This document shows positions 17,287 through 24,640 of a DNA stretch of 34,453 bases, piece by piece. The DNA comes from Alphaproteobacteria bacterium (lineage in GTDB: Bacteria; Pseudomonadota; Alphaproteobacteria; Caulobacterales; Caulobacteraceae). The stretch is from positions 1 to 34,453 of the forward strand of contig QBLX01000008.1 of assembly GCA_003241825.1 (NCBI GenBank), in the 5' to 3' direction. Every line of letters begins with the position of its first letter. Position 1 is the first letter of the stretch. Below the pieces are notes generated by a model. The model was not told the origin of the DNA. It was given only the letters and a program-made list of their open reading frames with translations, and ran no database searches. Both the position numbers and the translations under genes were made by a program.

Positions 17287-20187
17287 TCAGAACCGGTAGC
17301 GAGCTCCGATCACGAATTCACGACCGGTCTTCTCATAGTTGAGGTTGTTCTTGCGCTGGCTGTTGATCCAGCGCTCGTCTGCCTGATCGGTCAGATTGAT
17401 GCCTTCGAAGGAGATCGTAACGTTCTCGCCGACATCATAAGACAGGGCCATGTCGACGTTCAGAGATTCCGCCTTGCCCTCGACGTCGTTGCTGCTCCCA
17501 CCCGGAACCCGGATAAGATACTCGTCGCGATAAGTCCCCGACAGACGAGCTTCGAACGGACCGCGCTCATAGTAAAGCGTGGCGCTCCACGAAGCCGGTG
17601 ACTGGCCGACGATTGGTTGCCTGACCGTTGTACCGACCGTGGGGCTGACGATGTATTCGATCTCGGAATCGACCGACGTATAGTTGAACAGGCCCCCGAA
17701 ATCGTCGAACGGCGCGGGCAGGAAGCTGAACGGCGTCTGCAGCGTGATCTCGAACCCTGTCAGGTCACCGCCCGGCGTGTTCTGGCTGGTGGTGAACAGT
17801 ACGTCGCTGGAGGGCAATACACCCGTGGGCAGGATAGAGTTCGGAAAGCCCGTTTCCGAGAACGGCAGGCGTTCGCGAGTCGTCTGGACGAAGGAGTCGA
17901 TCGACTTCTGGAACAGGGCGAAGCTGAACAGAGCCTCGGAATAAGGATACCACTCCACGCTAAGGTCATAGTTGGTCGCGCGGATCGGCTCCAGGAACGG
18001 ATTGCCGACCGTCAGGGTGACGTCCGACACGCCCTGGGCGATCGCGCCACCGGGTGTGAGTTGGTTGAGTGCCGGTCTCGCCATGACCTTTGCGGCTGCG
18101 AAACGGACAAGAAGGTCCGGAATCGGTTCAATCGAGACATTGATCGCGGGCAAGGTGTCTTCATAGTTGTTGACCAGCCTCAGGGTATTGGGGCCCAAAA
18201 TGCCGACCGATTCGACCTCGGTCTCCACATAACGGACGCCCGCATTTCCTCGGACCGGCATGCCATAGAATGAGGTCTGGAAATCCAGCTGGAGGAAGAT
18301 CCCGTCCGACGTCTCGTCAACCGCCCGGTTCTCGCCGGGGAACGGGGTGACGCGGAAATCGCCGAAGTCGTTGACGCAGTTGCAGCTGAAGCCGATCAAG
18401 GCGTCCAGCCGCGCCAGATCGGGGATCACCCAACTCGTTGGCGCACCCGGCGGCAGGCCCAGGCCGCTGCCGAAGTTGCTGACCGTCGTGGAATAATCGG
18501 CGATCGTACGGCCTCGGGACGCAAGCAGGGCCAGGGCCGAGGCAGGTACCCCCTCGACCGCCTTGCGGTTTTCCGCGACCGAGAAGCCGAACGACTTGGT
18601 GGACAAGCCGCCGCGCAGTGTCAGGGCATCGTTGAGGTCGTAGGTGAAGTCGACTTCGATCGTGTCGTAGGAGTTCACCGTCTCGTTTGGACGTATCCGA
18701 ATGATCGATGCATCGCCCAGGGCTGACGATGGACTGAGAGCCCAGTTTGCCGGATTAGTGATATCGAATCCGAAGTTGAAGGCTGGCAGGTTCGGATTGG
18801 CGGAATAGTCGTATGAGTAGCCATCGACGTCATAGCGGTCGAACGAAACAGTCGTCTGTTGCGGATTGCGGCCCAGGGCTTCCGATCGGCCATAGAGCGC
18901 CTTCATGCGGAACCTGTCCGAGAACTCGTGCGTCAACAGAAGCGAGTTTTGCGTGAACTCGGTCGAGAGCACGTCAACGCGCTGCTCGGTCCGGGCATCC
19001 ACATCGTCGAAGACGGCGGAGATCAGAGTGTTGTTGTTGTCCACGACGCCAGAGACCAGGTCCATGGCCCGAAAGCCCTGTACCCCGGCTTCGCGCGCCG
19101 GGCTGATGATCTCTACGAATTCCTCGTTCCGCGTCTGATCCAGCTTGGCGTGAAGAACGTCATAGGTGATCCGCGTACGGTCCGAAACATCGAACTGGAA
19201 AGCACCCGTCAGGCCCAGCCGTTCGCGCTGATAGGTGATGCGCCCATAGCGCGGGATCCGCGGATGCGCCGCGAAATGTGCCGCGCGCTGAGCCGCCAGA
19301 CCCGTCAGAACCGATCCGTCGGCGGTCGTGATCGTGCCGACCGACTGATAGCATCGCGTGGAGTTGACGTAGGAGGTGATCACGCCGCCGACCATGGTGG
19401 GGACGCAGCCGTCGTCTGCCGGGACCCGGAACTGGACCGAGCTGGATCCTTCCTCGAACGTCAGTCGCTCGCTGTAGGCGGCTGAAACGAGAGCGCCCAG
19501 ACGACCGTCCAGCCAGCGATTGCTCACCAGGACGGTACCGCGAGGGTCGCTGTTCTCTGTCTGATCGTTGTATGACGACTGCCCGCCCACGGCGAAGACG
19601 AAGCCGTCATAGTCGAAGGGGCGAGCCGTTTGCAGATCGACGGTAGCTCCCAGGGAGCCTTCGTTGACAGCGGCTTCCTGCGATTTGCGGACCGTGACGC
19701 TGTTGAAGAGCTCCGACGCGAAGACGTTGAAATCGAAGCCGCGGTTGCGGTTGGCCCGACCCTGGTCCCGACCGCCGGTCGTGGCCAGCGCCTCCAGCCC
19801 GTTGAGGCGGACGCGGACAAAATCGGAACTCAGCCCCCGCACGTTGATCGACCGACCTTCGCCGCCATCGCGATCGATCTGAACGCCTGGAACGCGTTGG
19901 AGCGAGTCTGCCAGATTCAGATCGGGGAAGTCAGCGATGTCTTCGGCAGTGATCGCATCGACGATCGAGTTCTCATTGCGCTTCACTGCGATAGACGCCT
20001 GAAGCGAGCGCCGGAAGCCGGTCACAACAATCTCTTCGACCTCGGTGGCCTCGTCCTGCGAAGGCACCGGCGCAGTCTGGGCCGAGGCGGCAACTACGCC
20101 GACAGAGAAAGCTATTACAAAACTGGAAGCGCCGCTGCAAAGGATACCGCGCAAGGCGCGATCCTTCGTCGGGTAGAGTTTCAGCAT
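17287..20187 (-). CDS. TonB-dependent receptor, carbohydrate-locus type
   Basis: A 966-residue outer-membrane receptor, probably importing oligosaccharides of the glycan degraded by the neighbouring enzymes. After a signal peptide ending about ASAQ, the TonB box region reads VEEIVVTGFRRSLQASI. The plug follows (DAITAEDIADFPDLNLADSLQRVPGVQIDRDGGEG, then INVRGL), then a 22-strand barrel that ends in the canonical aromatic GARYRF. This plug style is typical of Caulobacter and Xanthomonas carbohydrate receptors. The ATG at 20187 is preferred because GGGAGG stands at good distance; it would abut the other ATG at 20193. A perfect palindromic operator lies about 75 bases upstream and a strong terminator follows the gene. 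Confidence 0.93.
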   Translation of the reverse strand: MLKLYPTKDRALRGILCSGASSFVIAFSVGVVAASAQTAPVPSQDEATEVEEIVVTGFRRSLQASIAVKRNENSIVDAITAEDIADFPDLNLADSLQRVPGVQIDRDGGEGRSINVRGLSSDFVRVRLNGLEALATTGGRDQGRANRNRGFDFNVFASELFNSVTVRKSQEAAVNEGSLGATVDLQTARPFDYDGFVFAVGGQSSYNDQTENSDPRGTVLVSNRWLDGRLGALVSAAYSERLTFEEGSSSVQFRVPADDGCVPTMVGGVITSYVNSTRCYQSVGTITTADGSVLTGLAAQRAAHFAAHPRIPRYGRITYQRERLGLTGAFQFDVSDRTRITYDVLHAKLDQTRNEEFVEIISPAREAGVQGFRAMDLVSGVVDNNNTLISAVFDDVDARTEQRVDVLSTEFTQNSLLLTHEFSDRFRMKALYGRSEALGRNPQQTTVSFDRYDVDGYSYDYSANPNLPAFNFGFDITNPANWALSPSSALGDASIIRIRPNETVNSYDTIEVDFTYDLNDALTLRGGLSTKSFGFSVAENRKAVEGVPASALALLASRGRTIADYSTTVSNFGSGLGLPPGAPTSWVIPDLARLDALIGFSCNCVNDFGDFRVTPFPGENRAVDETSDGIFLQLDFQTSFYGMPVRGNAGVRYVETEVESVGILGPNTLRLVNNYEDTLPAINVSIEPIPDLLVRFAAAKVMARPALNQLTPGGAIAQGVSDVTLTVGNPFLEPIRATNYDLSVEWYPYSEALFSFALFQKSIDSFVQTTRERLPFSETGFPNSILPTGVLPSSDVLFTTSQNTPGGDLTGFEITLQTPFSFLPAPFDDFGGLFNYTSVDSEIEYIVSPTVGTTVRQPIVGQSPASWSATLYYERGPFEARLSGTYRDEYLIRVPGGSSNDVEGKAESLNVDMALSYDVGENVTISFEGINLTDQADERWINSQRKNNLNYEKTGREFVIGARYRF

Positions 20188-20262
20188 TTTCATCCTCCCA
20201 AGGACCTATCAGAGCCAGGATTTTTCCTGATCAACGCATTTATCGGGAAGTCTGACCTTGCC

Positions 20263-20282
20263 ATTTGACACCGGTGTCAAAT
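20263..20282. promoter_or_regulatory. Operator site B, perfect 20-bp palindrome upstream of TonB receptor
   Basis: ATTTGACACCGGTGTCAAAT is a perfect palindrome, with a TTGACA (-35-like) half on each strand. It stands about 75 bases upstream of the receptor start, so a bound repressor could block RNA polymerase. Its core matches site A (13155-13168) and site C (22652-22665) at 13 of 14 positions each. Confidence 0.8.
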
Positions 20283-20467
20283 CACGGCGAAAATTAGGCG
20301 TCCCCCCCAAAATGAAACTAGAACGATGTTCGTCGTCCTTGCAAGCCCGCAATGCCCGCTTTCAAACCCTGCGCGCGGCTGTCCGCCCGTTAGTAATTAA
20401 AACGCTTGCCCCGGCATTCGCCCAGATCGGTCACGCCCGGGGTCCAGTCCCCCTCCCAAATCCAGCC

Positions 20468-20728
20468 ATGAAGCACACGGTGACGGGTCGTATTGCGCCG
20501 CAGGTCGAGGCTTTAGTGACGCAACTGCTGATCTGAATGCGGACGTTCTGGCTAGACGGTGTCGGCGTCTCCATCGCGGACGACAGGTTCATGCTTGGCT
20601 GGGAAGACCAGAGCAGTTCCGACATACTCCTTGCCCGCACGCTGGGCCATTTCTGTCAGTGCGCCTTCAACTATGACCGTCCCGAAGAGACGAGCGGCGC
20701 GGGCCAGGCCACCGCTACAGCGTCCTGA
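20468..20728 (+). pseudogene. Decayed paralog fragment of the adjacent lyase-like gene
   Basis: On the plus strand a frame starting at ATG 20468 aligns without gaps to residues 41-84 of the intact minus-strand protein next door: 16 of 44 positions are identical, including the LDG and DxxF-like stretches. The frame is broken by an in-frame TGA at 20534-20536, exactly within the colinear alignment. Downstream, codons keep a high GC third position, and after a shift to another frame (about 20702-20767) the text HRYSVLIGDIAYRN resembles RYSVLLIGEIAQRF of the intact protein (about residues 234-247). The remnant therefore seems to be a truncated, stop-containing and frameshifted second copy, tail-to-tail with the intact gene and overlapping its 3' end slightly. 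Confidence 0.5.
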
Positions 20729-20741
20729 TCGGCGACATCGC

Positions 20742-22598
20742 CTATCGAAATCTCAAGGTCCAGCCGATGGCGAGTAGAGGGTCTGCCGGGGCATCGTCAC
20801 GACAGTTCAACAATGACCGGAACGGTCCCGTCGGCGTCCGATGCTCCTCGCCAGGACTGGCGATCTCACACTGCAGACCGACGGGAGCAAAGGCTGCGAC
20901 CTCGCCGACTGCGTAGGACACCTCTGTCCCTACCTTCACGGGGTTTGACGAAAAGCTCGCAAAATCGAGAGCGACAGACGCGATCTCGGCTCCCTGATGA
21001 GCAGCGATCTCGTCGGTGCGGCTTATCTGGCCATCCTCAAGTACATAGCGCGTTTTGAAGCTCACGCGGGCGTCGACCTCGGCGTCATTTCCGCCCAGCC
21101 GGCTGGCGTCCTGCGTCCAGGTCACAACTGTGCGCAGCGGCTCCGTCTGAACTACAACGTTCTTGAAGAATGACGTCGGAGACAGCACCGCTCCATCGGT
21201 CAGAGTGATCCGCGGAAGAAGCTGGGCATAGGACTGGTCGGGCGAACCCGCGAGAACACCCGGCGAGAACGGTATCGGAAAATAGGGCGTGTTCATGTGC
21301 TGGCCGGGGCCGCCATTGATGACAGGTAGCCCGATAACGCGATCTCCATCCCGGTAGGTCACCAGCAATCGATCGTAGGTCCCCTTCGAGAACCAGGTCG
21401 TCGTGGATTTTGGCAATGTGCCCAACCAGGCTTCATAGCCATCCGTCAAGGGGCGGTCGTCCCAACCACGCTCTGACCAGATCTGGTTTGTGTAAGTGAA
21501 CTGATGACCGAGGCTGAGGTTTTCGCCGAGGATGCGGTGCTTGCCGCGATAGGCATCTGTCAGACGTCCGTGATCCCAGAGATTGACCGATCCTGTTGCA
21601 GGATCTTGCCAGAAGCCGACATAGCGCGCCGCAACGCGCGACGAGAAGGCATAGGCCATGGCCTCCTCTTCCGGCGTGAGCAGGTCCAGTGCGGCAGCAG
21701 CACTCAGCACCTCCAGGAAGGCCGTTTCGCCATAGGCTCCTATGCTGCGGCCATATTCGAAGCCCTCACCTCTGAGGTTGAGGCGCGGAAGCAGAACATC
21801 GACAGATTGGCGAAGCCATACCCGCACCTCGGGAGGCGGTGCTATCCCCGTCTCGATGAAACGCTGCGCGATCTCGCCGATCAGCAGGACGCTGTAGCGA
21901 TCGTAGCGCCCGAGGCCGTCCGTCTCGTCGGCAAACCCGTATTCGCCCGAATACTCTTTGTAATGAGTGATCATCCTTGCGAGGAGGCGATTGCTGTCCT
22001 GTTCACCTTCCCAGCCCAGCAGAAATCGGAGACGCGCAATGCTGAAAGCCACGCCATAATAATTGTTCGGCAGATTGATCAGCGCAAGGCTTTGCGGGTC
22101 CACGAAGGACCGCCAATCCAGCTTGGTGCGGAGTTGCGCCAGGGTTTCCGGCGACACGGCCTTGTCCAGCAGACCCAGCTTTTCGAACCTGTAAATTGCT
22201 GAAATATAGTAATATTGCCCCCATGTGTCGTTCGTATCGTCGATCATGAGGGCCGATAGGTTTCGGAAGCCTGCAAGATATCGATCCCGGCGCGGGTCAC
22301 CCGGGTCCATGCTTTCGACAGCATGGGCGAAGGCAATGGCGACCTTGCCCGGAAGGAATTTGTCGTTCGCCGCAAAGACCTCGATGCCATCCAGACGGGT
22401 GGCCTTGCCATTCGCCATCACGGTTTCAAGCAAGGCCAGTGTCGACGGAGTTATACGCTCCGAGACGGTCTGGTGCATCGGCAGGACATGGCGGAACTCC
22501 GGGCCCCGCTCGACCTGAGCAAAGGCTGCGCCAGCAGAACTGGCGAGAGCTATCGCCAACAGAAACGAGGCTGCCGTGACGTTCGATTTCGCGACCAT
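20742..22598 (-). CDS. Exported polysaccharide lyase candidate, DUF2264-like (alpha/alpha) toroid
   Basis: A 618-residue periplasmic protein whose signal peptide ends about AFA/Q (residue 28). I do not recognise a characterised family with certainty. The N-terminal 400 residues look like an (alpha/alpha) toroid, with NLPNNYYGVAFSIARLRFLLGWE (175-197) and GFEYGRSIGAYGETAFLEVL (279-298). These recall DUF2264 proteins, which have NNW-x-x-F and FGRS-x-x-Y-x-x-A blocks at the same places. The C-terminal third is beta-rich, as in two-domain lyases such as PL8 and PL21. Context supports degradation of a uronate glycan: operator site C lies 53 bases upstream of the ATG, and the receptor gene and PL5-like lyase are close. 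Hydrolase or lyase chemistry is not settled by sequence. Confidence 0.6.
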   Translation of the reverse strand: MVAKSNVTAASFLLAIALASSAGAAFAQVERGPEFRHVLPMHQTVSERITPSTLALLETVMANGKATRLDGIEVFAANDKFLPGKVAIAFAHAVESMDPGDPRRDRYLAGFRNLSALMIDDTNDTWGQYYYISAIYRFEKLGLLDKAVSPETLAQLRTKLDWRSFVDPQSLALINLPNNYYGVAFSIARLRFLLGWEGEQDSNRLLARMITHYKEYSGEYGFADETDGLGRYDRYSVLLIGEIAQRFIETGIAPPPEVRVWLRQSVDVLLPRLNLRGEGFEYGRSIGAYGETAFLEVLSAAAALDLLTPEEEAMAYAFSSRVAARYVGFWQDPATGSVNLWDHGRLTDAYRGKHRILGENLSLGHQFTYTNQIWSERGWDDRPLTDGYEAWLGTLPKSTTTWFSKGTYDRLLVTYRDGDRVIGLPVINGGPGQHMNTPYFPIPFSPGVLAGSPDQSYAQLLPRITLTDGAVLSPTSFFKNVVVQTEPLRTVVTWTQDASRLGGNDAEVDARVSFKTRYVLEDGQISRTDEIAAHQGAEIASVALDFASFSSNPVKVGTEVSYAVGEVAAFAPVGLQCEIASPGEEHRTPTGPFRSLLNCRDDAPADPLLAIGWTLRFR

Positions 22599-22651
22599 GA
22601 AAGGCTCTCAAGCGATTGGCGCAGACCCGGACCTACGCAGCATCGCCAGCT

Positions 22652-22665
22652 TGCCACCGGTGTCA
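22652..22665. promoter_or_regulatory. Operator site C upstream of the lyase candidate
   Basis: TGCCACCGGTGTCA differs at one base from the palindrome TGACACCGGTGTCA of site B. It lies 53 bases upstream of the ATG at 22598, a normal repressor position. Confidence 0.6.
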
Positions 22666-22737
22666 TGGCCAGTCCAGCCCGAGTCCTCAATACAGAAGGA
22701 CGGCATCCGGTCAAAAGACATCCATCCCCGCCTGAGT

Positions 22738-23475
22738 TCAGGAAACGGCGGCCGCCCGAGCGGCATTGCCTTCGGCGGGGAAGCGTCCAAAAGAGGGTCT
22801 GCTGATGAGATGGCGTTGGTGATTGAAGGTGTTGTAGATCGCTGCGTGGGTGGTGAGAAATCGCTGGGCCGAGGCTTGGGATGTTAACAGCTGCTGCTGG
22901 AGTTCTTGTCGTCGGATCGCCAGGTGCGAGTTCTCGATCAGATTGATTTTACGAAGCCATCCCGGTTGATGCAGCTACCTCACATCCAGCTGGTCCAAAG
23001 CCGCTACGTATGATGCCAGGCCGTCCGTCGTGATCGTCTGCGGCTCCACCGGCTGGTTGTGAAGGAGCCGCCTTAGCAGCTTCAAGGCCGCCTCTGTGTT
23101 CCACCGGCGCTGGACCAGGACGTCGAGGACCTCACCTTCATGATCGACGGATCGCTACCGAAACATCCACTTGCCGCCGATGGTGCAGACCACCTCTTCC
23201 AGCTGCCAGCGAGGCGTCGGCGGCCACCGCCGCTTCTTCAGTCGCCGGGCGATCAGAGGACCAAACTTGATCTTCCAGCAGCCAACCGTCTCATAGCTCA
23301 CGTCCACGCCGCGAGCGGCCATCAGTTCCTCGACGTCCCGAAAACTGAGGCTGAACCGGAAATCAGCCATACCGCCTGACGGATCACATCGGCTGGAAAA
23401 CATTGGCGCCTGAACGAGTTTGGCTTCAAGAAACATCATCCCCATCAGCGGCTTAGCCGTCCTCAGTGGAGACAA
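22738..23475 (-). pseudogene. IS6-family transposase, broken by two amber codons
   Basis: One continuous minus-strand frame carries an IS6-type DDE transposase. Family text is plain: RFSLSFRDVEELMAARGVDVSYETV, KFGPLIARRLKKRR, then VDHEGEVLDVLVQRR (first Asp), TTDGLASY (second Asp), ENSHLAIRRQE (Glu) and the terminal HAAIYNTFNHQRHLISR. Two TAG codons interrupt it at 23155-23157 and 22975-22977, in the same frame as the final TGA at 22738. The first replaces the usual Trp of the YLWR-A-VDHEG block. The N-terminal helix-turn-helix region also seems altered. All three catalytic residues survive, but no full protein can be made without suppression. Only the right end (23463-23498) is recognisable. 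Confidence 0.85.
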
Positions 23476-23498
23476 GTTAGCGTTAGACTGACAGCACC
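23463..23498 (-). repeat. IS end, near-identical to the end at 5481-5516
   Basis: Read from the outside (minus strand) it begins GGTGCTGTCAGTCTAACG, like the GGnnCTGTTGCAAA ends of IS6-family elements. It agrees with 5481-5516 at 34 of 36 bases in the same orientation. It lies just before the transposase frame. A matching left end is not found near 22.74-22.80 kb, so the element is probably truncated. Confidence 0.65.
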
Positions 23499-23511
23499 AA
23501 CGGCACCGCCA

Positions 23512-24408
23512 TCAGACCGGGGCGGAAAGATGGCTCTCGATCATGCCCATTGCATTTCGGATCGCCGCGTTGCGGAGTGCCGCGCGGCGTGTGATCCGGC
23601 GGATGTCGAGACTCGGTAGCGGCCGCTCGAACCGGACACTCGTCAACCCCCGTGTCTGGATCTCATCGCGCCCAATGGCCTCGAACATACACGTGTAACC
23701 GAGGCGGCGATGAAGGCAGCTGAGGATCAACCCGAACTCGGCTGTTTCAACCACATGATTGTTCTGGGTGACGCCGACCTGCCGCATCAGCGCATCGACC
23801 GCGCGGCGGATTGGCTTTTCAGGCGACAGGCTGATGGATGGTGTCTCGCTTAGCTCCTGGGCAGTCACCAGCGGCTGGCTGGCCAGTGGATGGTCGCTCG
23901 CGACAAAGATCGCGAGAGGCTCTTGCGCGACGACCTCGCCCAGAGTGTCGAGACCATCGGCAGAGTAGAAATAGGCGACGTCCAGTTCACGCCCCATCAC
24001 CAGTCTTTGCAGTGCTTCGGGCGGGTTTTCATTGCTGCGCAAGTGGATGGCGCGGTCAGCGGTACCATTCCAGTCCTGCACCGAATGCCCCAGGTTGCGC
24101 ATCATGAACCCGTGCAGGGCGACTTCTAACGGACCTGTTGATCGGCCTTCGCCAGCCACGTTTTCCATGAAATCGTGAATATGCGAAAGCAGTTCATCCA
24201 CCCCTTCAAGGGCTCGCTTCCCGGCCTCTGTGGGTTTGATTGGGCCCCCCGGTGTCCGCTCAAAGAGCTGGACGCCAAGCTGGGTCTCTAGCGTTCGCAT
24301 ATGTTCGCTGACCGAAACCTGCGAGATACTCAGCTGCTCGGCGCAGCGACGGAAGCTGCCCCGCTGCACGACAACAGCGAATATCTCCAGCTGGCGCAGC
24401 GTAATCAT
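23512..24408 (-). CDS. LysR-type transcriptional regulator
   Basis: A 298-residue LysR-family regulator, transcribed divergently from the GMC/aldehyde dehydrogenase cluster that it probably controls. Residues 1-60 form the winged helix-turn-helix: TLRQLEIFAVVVQRGSFRRCAEQLSISQVSVSEHMRTLETQLGVQLFER. The rest is the two-lobed ligand-binding domain, with AIFVASDHPLA as a usual family strand. The ATG at 24408 is preferred since LysR proteins start with a short M-x-x-x-x-L-x-x-F pattern; an in-frame ATG at 24420 would add four residues. Its inducer would be the aromatic or related substrate of the cluster. A dyad at 24459-24489 in the shared intergenic region is a likely binding site. Confidence 0.9.
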   Translation of the reverse strand: MITLRQLEIFAVVVQRGSFRRCAEQLSISQVSVSEHMRTLETQLGVQLFERTPGGPIKPTEAGKRALEGVDELLSHIHDFMENVAGEGRSTGPLEVALHGFMMRNLGHSVQDWNGTADRAIHLRSNENPPEALQRLVMGRELDVAYFYSADGLDTLGEVVAQEPLAIFVASDHPLASQPLVTAQELSETPSISLSPEKPIRRAVDALMRQVGVTQNNHVVETAEFGLILSCLHRRLGYTCMFEAIGRDEIQTRGLTSVRFERPLPSLDIRRITRRAALRNAAIRNAMGMIESHLSAPV

Positions 24409-24458
24409 GGCCGTCCCCATAGCTTGCGATAGGTAAATCCGAACACCTCTTAGCCTGC

Positions 24459-24489
24459 ACCCTTATTCTCAGAAATCAAGGGTATCCCT
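24459..24489. promoter_or_regulatory. Likely LysR binding dyad in divergent promoter region
   Basis: ACCCTT (24459-24464) and AAGGGT (24478-24483) form a perfect inverted repeat with a 13-base spacer, overlapping a second dyad, AGGG-TAT-CCCT (24479-24489). It lies about 50 bases upstream of the LysR start and about 150 upstream of the GMC start, the arrangement expected for an autoregulated LysR activator. Confidence 0.45.
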
Positions 24490-24640
24490 ACCAATCCCGT
24501 GCCCGCAAAGACGGGAGCCTGTTTGAGCCCAATGAGCCGAGCGGGACAGATATTGGTGAGGAGACCCGCTTGCCCATCACGGCGAAGCTTCGACCTGCAA
24601 CTGGCCACGGCCGTGCGGTCCCCACATCGTGGGGTCGGGC

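Noticed and set aside
18859-19485. Plus-strand 208-codon frame inside the TonB receptor gene
   Set aside because: The receptor on the minus strand is intact and recognisable; the opposite frame has no motif.
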